In this document: one piece after another, positions 35,452-45,115 of the stretch
How positions within the stretch are numbered: position 1 is the first letter of the stretch
Layout of the letters: each line of letters opens with the position of its first letter
Source: an uncultured Eubacteriales bacterium
GTDB lineage: Bacteria > Bacillota > Clostridia > TANB77 > CAG-508
Assembly: GCA_949288185.1 (NCBI GenBank)
Contig: CASEIZ010000008.1
Span: 23,054 to 87,053 of the forward strand
Direction of reading: 5' to 3'
Length of the DNA: 64,000 bases
Made by a program: the position numbers and the translations under genes
The notes under the pieces: model-generated
The model's database searches: none
Seen by the model: the letters and a program-made list of their open reading frames with translations, nothing else
What the model was told of the DNA's origin: nothing

Positions 35452-37071
35452 ATGGCAAGCTGTTTAGGAGTATATGTAGAAAGCAATATAATTAAATATG
35501 CAAAAGCTTCAAAAGAACATGAAAAGATGAAAGTAGAATCTTTTGGCGTAAAGTTTTATGATAATCTAGAAAAAGCAATTGACCAAATTGTAGAAGAAAC
35601 ATATAGTTATAAAACACCGATTAGTATTAACTTGTCTGAGGAAATCTATAACTATTTTAATATGTTTGCAATGTTAAACAATAAAGATTTGTCAAAAGCA
35701 ATCAAAACAGAATTTGAAATGTATTGCAATGATCAAGGATATAATCCAAATGTTTTTGAAACCAGATATGTAGTTTCAAAAAATCCAGAAGATAAAGACA
35801 AATTAAAAGTCATTCATATTGCTGCAAATAAAATAGAATTAACAAATAAAATGCAAATTTTACAAAAATATAAATTAGCAGATATTGTTCCTATCTCAAT
35901 GGCAATTACAAACTTAATAGAAACAAAACCAAAAGAAAATTGCTTAATTGTGAATATAGAAGATCATACAACAGTAACGACAATTCTTGATGAAAATGTA
36001 TATGATATTCAAGTATTTGAAGAAGGAAGTCAAGAGTTTTTAAGAAAGATTAATATAAAAGAAAACTCTTTAGCGAAAGCATATGAAATATGTAAAAATA
36101 CAACTATATATACTTTAGAAGGAAAAGATTTACAAGAAACAGAAATTGGATATCTAGAAGACATTATGCCAACTTTATATACAATTGTTGGAAATGTAAG
36201 AAAAATTATCAATGAAAGTGAAGAAAGAATTAGTAAAGTATATTTAACAGGAACAGCATCCTTAATTAATAATTTAGATTTATATTTTCAAGAATATTTA
36301 AGTGAGGTAGAATGTGAAATATTAAAACCATATTTTATTAATCCGACCACAGATATTAGTATGCAAGATTATGTAGAAGTGAATTCTGCAATATCTTTAG
36401 CTTTATCAGGTGTAGGACAAGGTATACAAGGAATTAACTTTAAAAAACAATCCTTAAAGGAAAAAATTCCAGATTGGTTAAAAATAGAAATAAATCACGA
36501 TAAGGAAAAGAAAGGAAAGTTAGCAACTTCAGGGTGGTTTACCAATGATTTAGGAGAAAGATTAGACAAAACAGAAATTAATCTATTAAGAATAGCAGTA
36601 GGGTTAATCTTATTATTTATTATTTATAGTTGTTTTGTAATATTATTGCAAAATCAAATGAAAGAAAAAGAAGCGCAAGTAAAAGAATCTATTAATCATA
36701 CCAGTACACAAATCCAGTTAGCAGAAAGCGATAAAACCAAAATAGATTCTAGGACAAATGATTATACAGAAATGATTCAAAATTTACAAGACTTAAATGA
36801 CAGACTGATAGAGGCAACAAAAACAAGAAATGCCATACCAAACTTATTAAATAGAATCATGTTTATCATACCAGATAATGTTCAAGTAATTTCTATAAAA
36901 AATACAACAGAAACACATGTTGCAATTGAAGCACAGTCAAATAAATATGAACAATTAGGCATGTTTAAAGCAAAATTAGATACAGAAATGTATTTAACAA
37001 ATGTAATTTCTACTTCAGGACAACAAGAAAACAATGTCATTAAAGTAACGATTGAAGGAGATTTACCATGA
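35452..37071 (+). CDS. Type IV pilus assembly PilM-PilN fusion protein
   Basis: A 539-residue protein. Residues 1-340 follow the actin-like PilM fold (GVYVESNIIKYAKAS, ISINLSEE, VYLTGTASLINNLDLYFQEYL). One transmembrane helix at about 380-400 (LLRIAVGLILLFIIYS) precedes a coiled coil and a ferredoxin-like domain typical of PilN (NLLNRIMFIIPDNVQVISI). Normally PilM is cytoplasmic and PilN a separate membrane protein, bound through PilN's N-terminus. Here they are one chain, with the PilM part kept inside. RBS AAAGGAG. Overlaps the pilO-like gene by 4 bases. Confidence 0.85.
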   Translation: MASCLGVYVESNIIKYAKASKEHEKMKVESFGVKFYDNLEKAIDQIVEETYSYKTPISINLSEEIYNYFNMFAMLNNKDLSKAIKTEFEMYCNDQGYNPNVFETRYVVSKNPEDKDKLKVIHIAANKIELTNKMQILQKYKLADIVPISMAITNLIETKPKENCLIVNIEDHTTVTTILDENVYDIQVFEEGSQEFLRKINIKENSLAKAYEICKNTTIYTLEGKDLQETEIGYLEDIMPTLYTIVGNVRKIINESEERISKVYLTGTASLINNLDLYFQEYLSEVECEILKPYFINPTTDISMQDYVEVNSAISLALSGVGQGIQGINFKKQSLKEKIPDWLKIEINHDKEKKGKLATSGWFTNDLGERLDKTEINLLRIAVGLILLFIIYSCFVILLQNQMKEKEAQVKESINHTSTQIQLAESDKTKIDSRTNDYTEMIQNLQDLNDRLIEATKTRNAIPNLLNRIMFIIPDNVQVISIKNTTETHVAIEAQSNKYEQLGMFKAKLDTEMYLTNVISTSGQQENNVIKVTIEGDLP

Positions 37072-37721
37072 AAAAATTATTAATATTCACATTAATTGCA
37101 CTTGTGTTAGCACTAATGATTTTTACCATTATTAATGGATTGGAAATAGGAGGTTTGCGTATTTGGGGAATACGAACCATACAAGAGAAAAATTTAGCAT
37201 TAGACGAAACGCTTACAGAAGCTACTAAACTAGCAAAATCTACTTTTCCAGGAAAAGTTAGTGAAGTAAATACAAGTATGAAAGAATTAGAAGAACAAAA
37301 AAGCACATATGAAGATATGGTAGCAGTAAGTAATACAGATGATGTTCAAACTGCAAGTCAATTAACAAATTATACATTAGACTTTTTATGGACAGAAATT
37401 GGTACACATGCAACAAGTGAAGGTGTTAGTATAGATATATCTTTAACAGCTGGAACAGGTGGACAAAATGTTTATGATTTGAATTTTACAGTTGTTGGGA
37501 GTTATGTGGGAATAAGTGAATTTATTAGAGATATAGAAAATGATTCAGATTTAGCATTTAAAATAGAACAATTCTCAATGACATCAGGAGAATCTACATC
37601 TTCATTAAGAGCCACATTTGTATGTAAAAACATACCAATTGAAGGGATATCTTCAATAGATACTAGAGAAGATACTTCAACCAATAATAGTACAAATACA
37701 ACAAATATGTCTAATCAGTAA
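37068..37721 (+). CDS. pilO: Type IV pilus PilO-like alignment protein
   Basis: A 217-residue bitopic inner-membrane protein: N-terminal helix (3-24), coiled coil (about 40-85), ferredoxin-like C-terminal domain (VSIDISLTAGTGGQNVYDLNFTV split here: DLNFTVVGSYVGISEFI). PilO pairs with PilN in the alignment subcomplex. The ATGA overlap with the PilMN gene and position support the call; sequence identity to classical PilO is low. The C-terminus is Thr/Asn/Ser-rich. Confidence 0.75.
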   Translation: MKKLLIFTLIALVLALMIFTIINGLEIGGLRIWGIRTIQEKNLALDETLTEATKLAKSTFPGKVSEVNTSMKELEEQKSTYEDMVAVSNTDDVQTASQLTNYTLDFLWTEIGTHATSEGVSIDISLTAGTGGQNVYDLNFTVVGSYVGISEFIRDIENDSDLAFKIEQFSMTSGESTSSLRATFVCKNIPIEGISSIDTREDTSTNNSTNTTNMSNQ

Positions 37722-37732
37722 AGGAGTGTATG

Positions 37733-38167
37733 ATGGCTAAAAAAATTATAAAGGAAATAATTATTATGCTATTGCTAATCTTAGCAATCATATTGATACT
37801 TGGTGTATTATTATATGAATATGTGCCAAATAATAAGATGATACCTGATAAAGTGTCTTATACAACACCAGAAGAAGTGCAAGAGGAACTAAGCAAAAGT
37901 AAAGGTGTTGAAAATGATGAAATTATCTTAACCTATAGTGTTGATTCAACAGACTTGGATAATTATGAAAGAATCAATACCTATGTACCAGGAAAAGTAA
38001 ATCCATTTTCACCATATAATGAAACAACAAGTTCAGAGGAAAACACAACACAAACTGGCAATTCAACAATAACAGGTGAGAACACAAATTCAGAAAGTTT
38101 AACAGAAACCAATCATACAACCAGTTCAGGAAATTCTGTATATTATCCTGATACAGGAACAAAATAG
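37733..38167 (+). CDS. PilP-like small membrane protein of the pilus operon
   Basis: A 144-residue protein: one N-terminal helix (MAKKIIKEIIIMLLLILAI, residues 8-28), an extracellular region ending in a Thr/Ser/Asn-rich tail. The block YVPGKVNPFSPY resembles the Y..G.RDPF.P motif of PilP. Since a Gram-positive has no secretin, it would act in the membrane platform. ATG 37733 is chosen by spacing from AGGAG; ATG 37730 is only 3 bases away from it. PilP identity is inference. Confidence 0.6.
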   Translation: MAKKIIKEIIIMLLLILAIILILGVLLYEYVPNNKMIPDKVSYTTPEEVQEELSKSKGVENDEIILTYSVDSTDLDNYERINTYVPGKVNPFSPYNETTSSEENTTQTGNSTITGENTNSESLTETNHTTSSGNSVYYPDTGTK

Positions 38168-38245
38168 TTATTAATGTTATGTTTATTTTAAACATAAATT
38201 ATATATAGATAAATTTAGTTCAAAAGAAAAGGAGGAAAAACGAAA

Positions 38246-38707
38246 ATGAGAAACCAAAAAGGTATTACTCTAATCGCTTTAGTAATTACAATTATTGTTT
38301 TATTAATTTTGGCAGGAGTTTCAATTGCTATGCTTGCAGGAGATAATGGAATTCTTACAAGATCAAGAGAAGCTCAAACTACAACAATAGAAAAAAGTAA
38401 TGAAGAAATTGTTAAAATGGCAATACAAGATTTATTAACAGAATATCATGCAGGAGGTGCCATAGCAACCAATATTACTAATACAAATAACACACCAAGC
38501 ACATTAGAAATAAATAGTGAAGAATTAAAAAATGCAATTTATAGAACAACTTCAGATGCCAATATAAGTGATGTTACGGATGCAACCTTAAATATTGCAG
38601 AAGATGATGGAGAAGAAGAAGTTTCAGTCTTAAAAGTAGATTTTACAAATGGACAAGACATTTATGTTTTACCTACAACAGGGCAAATTGTAACAGCACA
38701 AGCATAA
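38246..38707 (+). CDS. pilA: Type IV major pilin (prepilin)
   Basis: A 153-residue prepilin with class III leader: MRNQKG cleaved after Gly6, then ITLIALVITIIVLLILAGV as the pilin helix, having Glu5 replaced by Ile/Leu context as in many clostridial pilins, followed by a small globular domain. Strong GGAGG. A hairpin after it (38718-38749) may stabilise or separate its mRNA, consistent with high pilin expression. Confidence 0.9.
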   Translation: MRNQKGITLIALVITIIVLLILAGVSIAMLAGDNGILTRSREAQTTTIEKSNEEIVKMAIQDLLTEYHAGGAIATNITNTNNTPSTLEINSEELKNAIYRTTSDANISDVTDATLNIAEDDGEEEVSVLKVDFTNGQDIYVLPTTGQIVTAQA

Positions 38708-38717
38708 GATAATGTAT

Positions 38718-38749
38718 AAACCATACGCACACTTAAGTGTGTATGGTTT
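38718..38749 (+). terminator. Hairpin after the pilin gene
   Basis: AAACCATAC (38718-38726) pairs with GTATGGTTT, plus ACAC/GTGT beyond a 2-base bulge, loop TTAA. No T-run, so partial termination or RNA processing is more likely than full stop. Confidence 0.65.
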
Positions 38750-38807
38750 AAATACAAGAAAAACAACAGAATAGATAAAAAAAACAGGAGAAGAAAAAGG
38801 AGAAGAA

Positions 38808-39623
38808 ATGGATATACTACTATATATATTAATATTTATCATAGGGACTGTATTTGGTAGCTTTTTTACACTGGCAATATATAGAATACCAAAAAATCAA
38901 GATATTACCCATAAACCTTCATATTGCCCTAATTGTCACCATAAACTAGGCTTTTTAGATTTAGTACCTATATTTAGTTATATCTTTTTATTAGGAAAAT
39001 GTAGATATTGTAAAGAAAAAATTAGACCTAGATATATTATAATAGAAATTTTATCAGGTTTGACTTTTGTCACAATAGCATATTTAATGAATATCAGTGT
39101 AGATAATTTAAATCTAATGTTACTGGCAGAAGGTGCATTTATGGCACTTTATTTGTGTTTTATTTTTATCATGGCAGGAATTGATATTGAAAATCGTAAA
39201 ATTGAAAAATCAATATCTGTGTATGGAATCTTATTATCTATTGCATATATAATATATCTATGTGTAATAGGAAAAGATAGTATGTATAGATATGTGATAT
39301 ATCTAACATGTTATATCATTATTTTAATTTTAGATACAGTTACACTAAAAAAATATGCAAAAAACAGTTATGTTAATGGGGTAATATTAGCTGTTTTAAC
39401 CATGGTTATTTTTACAGGTGAATATATTGTTATAAATACCATTATTATGGCAGCACTTGTAGTAGCCATCAAATTATTGTTACACAAGATAGAAAATATA
39501 CGAAAAAGGGTCAGAATAGAAAATAAAGATTATGGTAAAAATATAAATTATGGATTTATTTTAGGTGTATCTAATATTCTAAATCTCATATTTGTGTTAG
39601 CTTGGCATAAATTTTTGGTTTGA
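38808..39623 (+). CDS. pilD: Prepilin peptidase / N-methyltransferase
   Basis: A 271-residue polytopic membrane aspartic protease that trims and N-methylates prepilins. N-terminal block FGSFFTLAIYRIP and the two zinc-type pairs CPNC and CRYC are canonical. The first catalytic Asp is in AGIDIENRKI. The second site, normally GxGDxK, is not canonical; IENKDYGKNINYGFILG offers one Asp in the right region. About seven helices. RBS GGAGAAG. Confidence 0.88.
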   Translation: MDILLYILIFIIGTVFGSFFTLAIYRIPKNQDITHKPSYCPNCHHKLGFLDLVPIFSYIFLLGKCRYCKEKIRPRYIIIEILSGLTFVTIAYLMNISVDNLNLMLLAEGAFMALYLCFIFIMAGIDIENRKIEKSISVYGILLSIAYIIYLCVIGKDSMYRYVIYLTCYIIILILDTVTLKKYAKNSYVNGVILAVLTMVIFTGEYIVINTIIMAALVVAIKLLLHKIENIRKRVRIENKDYGKNINYGFILGVSNILNLIFVLAWHKFLV

Positions 39624-39642
39624 GATAAGAAAGGAATATTCA

Positions 39643-40101
39643 ATGAATTTTAAAAATGAAAAAGGAATTACCGGCATTGATTTAACAGTTTCCATTATAT
39701 TAATCACAGTATTTATTGCATTAATTGCTACTATTATGTATACAATTAATGCAAATTTTAACTCTACGGGAAGAAGAGCAGAAGCGATAAATTATGCAAT
39801 TAATGAAATTGAAAATTTGAAAGCACAGAATTTTGAGGATTTACAAGATACACCAACAGATGAAATAAATGATTTTGAAAATATTATAATAAAAGAAGGA
39901 GAAGGTGATACTGCAATTGAAAAACCAACAGGATTTTCAAAGAAAATAACAATCATAGATTATTCCAATTTACCAGAAAATCAAGGAGATAATACGATAT
40001 TATCAGGACTAGTAAAAAAAGTGACTGTGGAAATAGCATATAAGGATGAGGATGTGATTGAAACAGTCGGGTTGTCAACCGTGATAGCAAAAAATAATTA
40101 G
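39643..40101 (+). CDS. Minor pilin-like protein 1
   Basis: A 152-residue prepilin-type protein: NEKGITGIDLTVSIILITVF, cleavage after Gly, with a hydrophobic helix to about residue 32, then a short hydrophilic domain. Resembles type II pseudopilins (PulI/ComGD style) by position and size. AAAGGAA site. Between pilD and a second minor pilin. Confidence 0.8.
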   Translation: MNFKNEKGITGIDLTVSIILITVFIALIATIMYTINANFNSTGRRAEAINYAINEIENLKAQNFEDLQDTPTDEINDFENIIIKEGEGDTAIEKPTGFSKKITIIDYSNLPENQGDNTILSGLVKKVTVEIAYKDEDVIETVGLSTVIAKNN

Positions 40102-40125
40102 GAAGTAATAGCAAGGAGAAAATAC

Positions 40126-40602
40126 ATGCAAACAGAAAAAGGGATTACTTTGATATCGATAACAATATATATTATTGTTATGCTTATTATGGTATCAATT
40201 ATTACAGTTTTAACTTCATATTTTTATAAAAATGTAGATATTCGTTCTATCAATGAAGATTTAAATCAGCAATATACAAAATTTAATTCGTATTTCATTA
40301 AGGAAGTAAATAAAAAAGGAAATAAAATAGTAGATATTCATTCTTTATCAAAATCGAAAAGTGAAAAAGAGTCGTTAGAAAATACTTCCAATCAACAAAA
40401 TTATATCGTTTTTTCAAGTGGAAACCAATATACATATATACCAGAAAATGAAGGGATATATATGAATAAAGTAAAAATTGCACAAAATATAACAGGTTGT
40501 ACATTTACTGCCAATAAAGAGGCAAATGGGAAAACAACTGTAACGGTTATTATACAAGGAAACAATTTTGAAAAAGAGACAACCTATACATTGGTAGAGT
40601 AA
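40126..40602 (+). CDS. Minor pilin-like protein 2
   Basis: A 158-residue prepilin-type protein: TEKGITLISITIYIIVMLIM leader and helix, then a beta-rich tail (YIVFSSGNQYTYIPENEG). RBS AAGGAG. Probably primes pilus assembly together with the preceding pilin. Confidence 0.8.
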   Translation: MQTEKGITLISITIYIIVMLIMVSIITVLTSYFYKNVDIRSINEDLNQQYTKFNSYFIKEVNKKGNKIVDIHSLSKSKSEKESLENTSNQQNYIVFSSGNQYTYIPENEGIYMNKVKIAQNITGCTFTANKEANGKTTVTVIIQGNNFEKETTYTLVE

Positions 40603-40625
40603 AAACATAAAAGAGGTGTTTAAAT

Positions 40626-42257
40626 ATGGATTTGAAAAAAAGACAACCGATTGGTGTGGAATTGGTAAAAAGAGGAATTGTTGACCAAGAAGATATTGAA
40701 AGAGCATTAGATTATCAAAGACAACACCCTAATGTAAAAATTGGTGATTGTTTATATGAATTAGAGGTATGTGATCCTTATACATTAATTACGGCAATTG
40801 GAGAAATATTAGGAGAAAAGGGAATTTTGCTAAGTAAAAATTCTATAAAAATTGATATAGAAGAATATATTTCTTTAGATATAGCTAAAAAAAATAAAAC
40901 AGTTCCTTTTGAAATTGAAAATGGAAAAATTAAGGTGTGTTTTGCCAATACGGTTAATAGAAAAAGTATAGAAACAGTGCGTTTGTTATTTCTAAACAAA
41001 GGGTTAATTATGGAGACATATATTACCTTTGAAAAAGATATTACAAAAATTTTGAAATCTTTAGAAGGAAAAGCAAATGCAGACATTCATAAATCAGGGG
41101 TAACCGTTATCAATTTGGTAGATAGTATTATTAAAACTGGTATTGAAAAAAGAGCTAGTGATATTCACATAGAACCAATGGCAACTTCTATCCGTGTTAG
41201 ATACAGAATTGATGGGGAATTGTTTACAGCAGCGAATTTAGACAAAGAAAAACAACAACAAATTATCGGAAGATTAAAAGCAATTTCAAATATGCATCAG
41301 GAAAAACAAGAAGCACAAGATGGCAGAATTTTACTTTATGAACATTATAATATTCGTGTATCTTCACAACCCAATGTATATGGAGAAAAATTTGTTTTAA
41401 GATTATTAAAGAAAAATGCCAATATCAAAAATATATTTGACTTAGGTTATTATGGTGAAGAAGAAGAATTTAAAAAAAGTATTAATAAGAAAAACAGTAT
41501 TACCATTATAGCAGCACCAACAGGAGAAGGTAAAACAACTTCTTTATATAGTATTATTCATTATTTAAACAAACCAGAAATTAATATTACAACAATCGAA
41601 GACCCTGTTGAAATTCGAATTCCAGGATTAAACCAAATAGAAATTGATAACAGAACAAGTTTTGCAGGAGCATTGAGAACCGTATTAAGACAAGATCCAG
41701 ATATTATTTTGGTGGGAGAAATTAGAGATAGAGAAACGGCTGAGATTGCAATACAAGCTGGACAAACAGGGCATTATGTACTATCAACCATCCATACAAT
41801 AGATAGTATAGAAGTTATTAATAGATTAAGAAAAATTGGTGTGTCAGATTATGATATTGCCAGTACATTGGCAACAGCTATTTCACAAAGATTGGTTAGA
41901 AGAATTTGTCCGAACTGTAAACGTGAAAGAGCATTTACAAAAGAAGAAAAAGATATCATGATGAGTATATTAGAAAAATATGGAGAAACAGTAGATTTAA
42001 AAGATATGAAAACATATGATTCTTTAGGTTGTGATTACTGTAATGGTACAGGCTTTTATGATAGAATCGGAATTTTTGAGATTTTGAATGTGACAGAAGA
42101 ATTAAGAGAACGCATTGTTTCAGGTGCATCAAGTATGGAGCTTAGAAAAAAAGCTTTAGAGGGAAACTATAGACCATTGATTGTTGATGGAATTCGAAAA
42201 GTGTTAAAAGGAGAAACCACATTAGAAGAATTAAATAATAAGCTTCTATTTTTCTAA
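40626..42257 (+). CDS. pilB: Type IV pilus extension ATPase PilB
   Basis: A 543-residue secretion ATPase of the GspE/PilB family: N-terminal T2SSE-N domain (IGVELVKRGIVDQEDIERAL), Walker A AAPTGEGKTTS (about 297-306, an Ala for the usual Gly at its start), DPVEIRIPGLNQ, Walker B DIILVGEIRD and the tetracysteine zinc site CPNC (428) and CDYC (about 469). Extends the pilus. RBS AGAGGTG. A 231-bp inverted repeat separates it from pilT. Confidence 0.95.
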   Translation: MDLKKRQPIGVELVKRGIVDQEDIERALDYQRQHPNVKIGDCLYELEVCDPYTLITAIGEILGEKGILLSKNSIKIDIEEYISLDIAKKNKTVPFEIENGKIKVCFANTVNRKSIETVRLLFLNKGLIMETYITFEKDITKILKSLEGKANADIHKSGVTVINLVDSIIKTGIEKRASDIHIEPMATSIRVRYRIDGELFTAANLDKEKQQQIIGRLKAISNMHQEKQEAQDGRILLYEHYNIRVSSQPNVYGEKFVLRLLKKNANIKNIFDLGYYGEEEEFKKSINKKNSITIIAAPTGEGKTTSLYSIIHYLNKPEINITTIEDPVEIRIPGLNQIEIDNRTSFAGALRTVLRQDPDIILVGEIRDRETAEIAIQAGQTGHYVLSTIHTIDSIEVINRLRKIGVSDYDIASTLATAISQRLVRRICPNCKRERAFTKEEKDIMMSILEKYGETVDLKDMKTYDSLGCDYCNGTGFYDRIGIFEILNVTEELRERIVSGASSMELRKKALEGNYRPLIVDGIRKVLKGETTLEELNNKLLFF

Positions 42258-42563
42258 CTTAGAATCGTTGCTTTTTAAGTTTTGATGATTGACCAAGCGG
42301 AGGATATTTCTCATTTTTTTCATTATCTCCTCGGCTTATTACACAGACGATAAATTCTAAGTTTTGAACAAATGAGCCTCTCGCTATCGTGCTTCCTCAT
42401 TTATTCAAAACTAAGAATTTATATGTCTGTTCCACGGCACATTCGTCGATGAATTCAAAAAATGAGAAATATCCTCCGCTTGGTCAATCATCAAAATTTA
42501 AAACAGGATTTATGATAGTGAAAATAATCAATTTTATAGAAAAGGAACTGGGAGGAATGAAAC
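42258..42563. repeat. 231-bp nested fold-back element between pilB and pilT
   Basis: 306 gene-free bases. Outer arms 42273-42319 and 42457-42503 pair over 47 bases with one mismatch (core GATTGACCAAGCGGAGGATA). Inside, a second pair (about 42344-42375 and 42396-42429, core TAAATTCTAAGTTTTGAA) brackets a 20-base loop. No coding frame is credible. It is either a MITE-like element or a large structured RNA/terminator controlling pilT and pilC. The pilT RBS (GGGAGG) follows at 42550. Confidence 0.9.
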
Positions 42564-43670
42564 ATGAATATGAATAAAATCCTAGATATTGCAATGGAGA
42601 AAGATGCATCTGATGTTCACATGATATATGGAAGTAAGCCAATGCTTAGAATTGCAAGAGATTTGGTAGAAATAGAAGATATGGATGTATTAAAGGAAGA
42701 AGATATGACAGAAGCATATGATTATTTAATAAAAGGAAATGTAGATAAAGACGAGGTATATAAGTTAACCAAAAAATTGGATATATCTTATGAATATAAA
42801 GATATTCGTTTAAGAGTAAATATTTCTTCTTCAGACGAAATTCCTACCTGTACCTTACGACTTATCAAAAATGAATTACCACCTTATGAATCATTAGGAA
42901 TTCCAGATGTTGTAAGAAGAATGACCTATCAACCACAAGGATTAATATTAGTTACAGGAAAGACAAACTCTGGAAAAAGTACAACTCTAAACTCTTTGAT
43001 AGACTATATAAATGAAAATCAAAATAAAAAGATATTAACATTAGAAAATCCAATTGAATATAAACATTATTCTAAAAAATCATTAATTGTTCAAAAAGAA
43101 GTTGGTAAAGGAAGAGATGTATTAACTTTTAGTGATGGTGTAAAAAACTCTTTAAGAGAGGACTGTGATATCTTAGTAATTGGAGAGATTAGAGATAGAA
43201 CGACAATGGAAGCTGCGATAGAAATGGCAGAATCAGGACACTTGGTAATTGGAACTTTGCATACAAAATCTTGTGCAGAAACTGTCGACAGAATGATAAA
43301 TTTCTATGAGGTAAGAGACCAAGCAAGTGTGAAATATTTATTGTCAGCCTTATTGAAACTAGTTGTTTCACAAAGACTATTAAAAGGAATAGATGGAAAA
43401 TTGGTATTAGTTCCGGAAGTAATGGTAGTAGATAATATTGTTGCCGGAATTATCAGAAAGGAAAAATTAAGTGTATCTGAAATAGAAGATGCCATACAAA
43501 GTAATTTAGAAAAAGGAAGTATTGGCTTAATGAATTCTTTAGCAGAACTGTTTGTAAATAATAAAATTACGTTAGATCAAGCAAAATCACAAATAGAGGA
43601 GAAAAACCAAGAAATTTTAAATAGAACCATTATGCAACTGAAAATTAAGAAAAATGCTAGACATGAATAA
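42564..43670 (+). CDS. pilT: Type IV pilus retraction ATPase PilT
   Basis: A 368-residue hexameric ATPase: DASDVHMIYGSKPMLRIA N-terminal block, Walker A TGKTNSGKSTT (about 131-140), Walker B ILVIGEIRDRTTM, HxxxH-like TLHTKSCAETVDRMI, and the AIRNLIRE-like end region (LMNSLAEL). Retraction gives twitching motility and DNA uptake. Start at ATG 42564 behind GGGAGG. Confidence 0.93.
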   Translation: MNMNKILDIAMEKDASDVHMIYGSKPMLRIARDLVEIEDMDVLKEEDMTEAYDYLIKGNVDKDEVYKLTKKLDISYEYKDIRLRVNISSSDEIPTCTLRLIKNELPPYESLGIPDVVRRMTYQPQGLILVTGKTNSGKSTTLNSLIDYINENQNKKILTLENPIEYKHYSKKSLIVQKEVGKGRDVLTFSDGVKNSLREDCDILVIGEIRDRTTMEAAIEMAESGHLVIGTLHTKSCAETVDRMINFYEVRDQASVKYLLSALLKLVVSQRLLKGIDGKLVLVPEVMVVDNIVAGIIRKEKLSVSEIEDAIQSNLEKGSIGLMNSLAELFVNNKITLDQAKSQIEEKNQEILNRTIMQLKIKKNARHE

Positions 43671-43683
43671 AAGGAGGTAAAAT

Positions 43684-45030
43684 ATGCCGACCTATATATA
43701 TAGAGCGATGACAAAATCTGGTTTAATTGTTAGGAACAAAATAGAAGCGCCAAGTAGACAAAATTTATTAAAAATGTTGAAAGGAAATGGATTGCTACCA
43801 ATTGATGTTCAACAAATTCGATATGTGGGAAAACAGAAAAAAAAGGCAAAGAAAAATATTACCAATATAGAAGAAATTATGAAAAATGTAAATACTACCA
43901 ATATTGGAAAAAGCAAAGCAAAACAATTATCCCCAAAAGAAAAAATTAATCTATATTTTGCTAAAACAGAAAAAATCACCACAAGAGATATTATGATATT
44001 TACACAAAATTTCTATTTATTAAAAAAGGCCAATTTTAACAATATACACGCATTAGATACCATTATCGAAAGTACGGAAAATGTATCTTTTAGAGGAATA
44101 TTAGAAGATATATTAGCAGGTGTTGAAGCTGGTGAAAACATGTATACCACAATGGAATATTATTCTAATGTATTTCCATATATCTATATCAATATGATAA
44201 AAGTAGGAGAATTATCAGGCTCTCTTACTAATTCACTAGAACAAGCAGTAAAATATTTGGATGAATCAGATGCCTTAATTAGAAAATTAAAATCAATTTT
44301 GATACCAAATATTATTCAATTTGTATTATTATTGGTTATGCTTTTTATAGGAACATTGGTTGCCATACCAACGATTCAAGGAATTTTTGATGAGTTGGGA
44401 ACAGAAGAACAATTACCAGCAATTACTTTGTGGTTTGCAGATGTTGTAGATGTGATGATAACCTATTGGTATATACCAGTCATTATAATTGCTGTTATTG
44501 CGAGTGCTATTGGATTTTATATTCATACACCAAAAGGAAAATATAACTATCACTACTTTAAATACAAAATGCCAATTTTTGGAGAATTAATATTTGCATT
44601 AGATTTCTCAAGATTTTTAAGAGCCATGTTATTAAACTTAAAAAATGGAATGAGAATACAAGACTCAATTGAAGTTAGTAAAAATGTTGTCAAAAATTAT
44701 GTGATGCTATCTATGATAGAAACCTCTATTAACAATATATTAACAGGTAGTTCATGGATAGAACCATTTGAGGAATCCGGATTAGCAAATCCAATGATAA
44801 CAGAAATGCTAAAAATTGGTATGCAAACAGACTTAGCAGAAATGATGGAAAAATTAGTAGAATATATGCAAATTGACATTGACAATATTATGGAAAAAAT
44901 CATGAAAGTATTGCCACAAGTTGTGTATGCAATTGTCGGAGTGGTATTAATCTTCTTCGTATTAGTTGTATTAGTGCCATGTATTCAAGTATATATGGGA
45001 AACTTCTTATTCTCAGCATATGGTGTTTAA
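43684..45030 (+). CDS. pilC: Type IV pilus inner-membrane platform protein PilC
   Basis: A 448-residue T2SSF/GspF-family protein: TYIYRAMTKSG N-terminus, a Lys-rich linker (50-90), two F domains with IKVGELSGSL and MLKIGMQTDLAEMM, and three membrane segments (about 210-230, 258-280, 415-440). PilC is the rotating platform for PilB and PilT. AAAGGAGG site, 13 bases after pilT. Last gene of the operon. Confidence 0.94.
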   Translation: MPTYIYRAMTKSGLIVRNKIEAPSRQNLLKMLKGNGLLPIDVQQIRYVGKQKKKAKKNITNIEEIMKNVNTTNIGKSKAKQLSPKEKINLYFAKTEKITTRDIMIFTQNFYLLKKANFNNIHALDTIIESTENVSFRGILEDILAGVEAGENMYTTMEYYSNVFPYIYINMIKVGELSGSLTNSLEQAVKYLDESDALIRKLKSILIPNIIQFVLLLVMLFIGTLVAIPTIQGIFDELGTEEQLPAITLWFADVVDVMITYWYIPVIIIAVIASAIGFYIHTPKGKYNYHYFKYKMPIFGELIFALDFSRFLRAMLLNLKNGMRIQDSIEVSKNVVKNYVMLSMIETSINNILTGSSWIEPFEESGLANPMITEMLKIGMQTDLAEMMEKLVEYMQIDIDNIMEKIMKVLPQVVYAIVGVVLIFFVLVVLVPCIQVYMGNFLFSAYGV

Positions 45031-45045
45031 TGTCTTTTTGACTTT

Positions 45046-45090
45046 TTGTCCTTTTGGGGACGTTTCTGTTTGGGACATTTTTATGTAAAC
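45046..45090. repeat. GGGGACG-family single arm after pilC
   Basis: Same subtype as the left arms at 21196 and 26832 (TTGTCC..GGGGACGTTTCTGTTTGGGACA + TTTTTATGTAAA) but without the right arm. TGTCC/GGGACA with TTTTT can act as the terminator of the pil operon. Confidence 0.85.
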
Positions 45091-45115
45091 TATTAAGTCT
45101 TTTAAAATTAGTTAT

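Noticed and set aside
42389..42577. 62-codon frame inside the fold-back element
   Set aside because: It follows the inverted repeat arms, lacks a ribosome site and runs into pilT.
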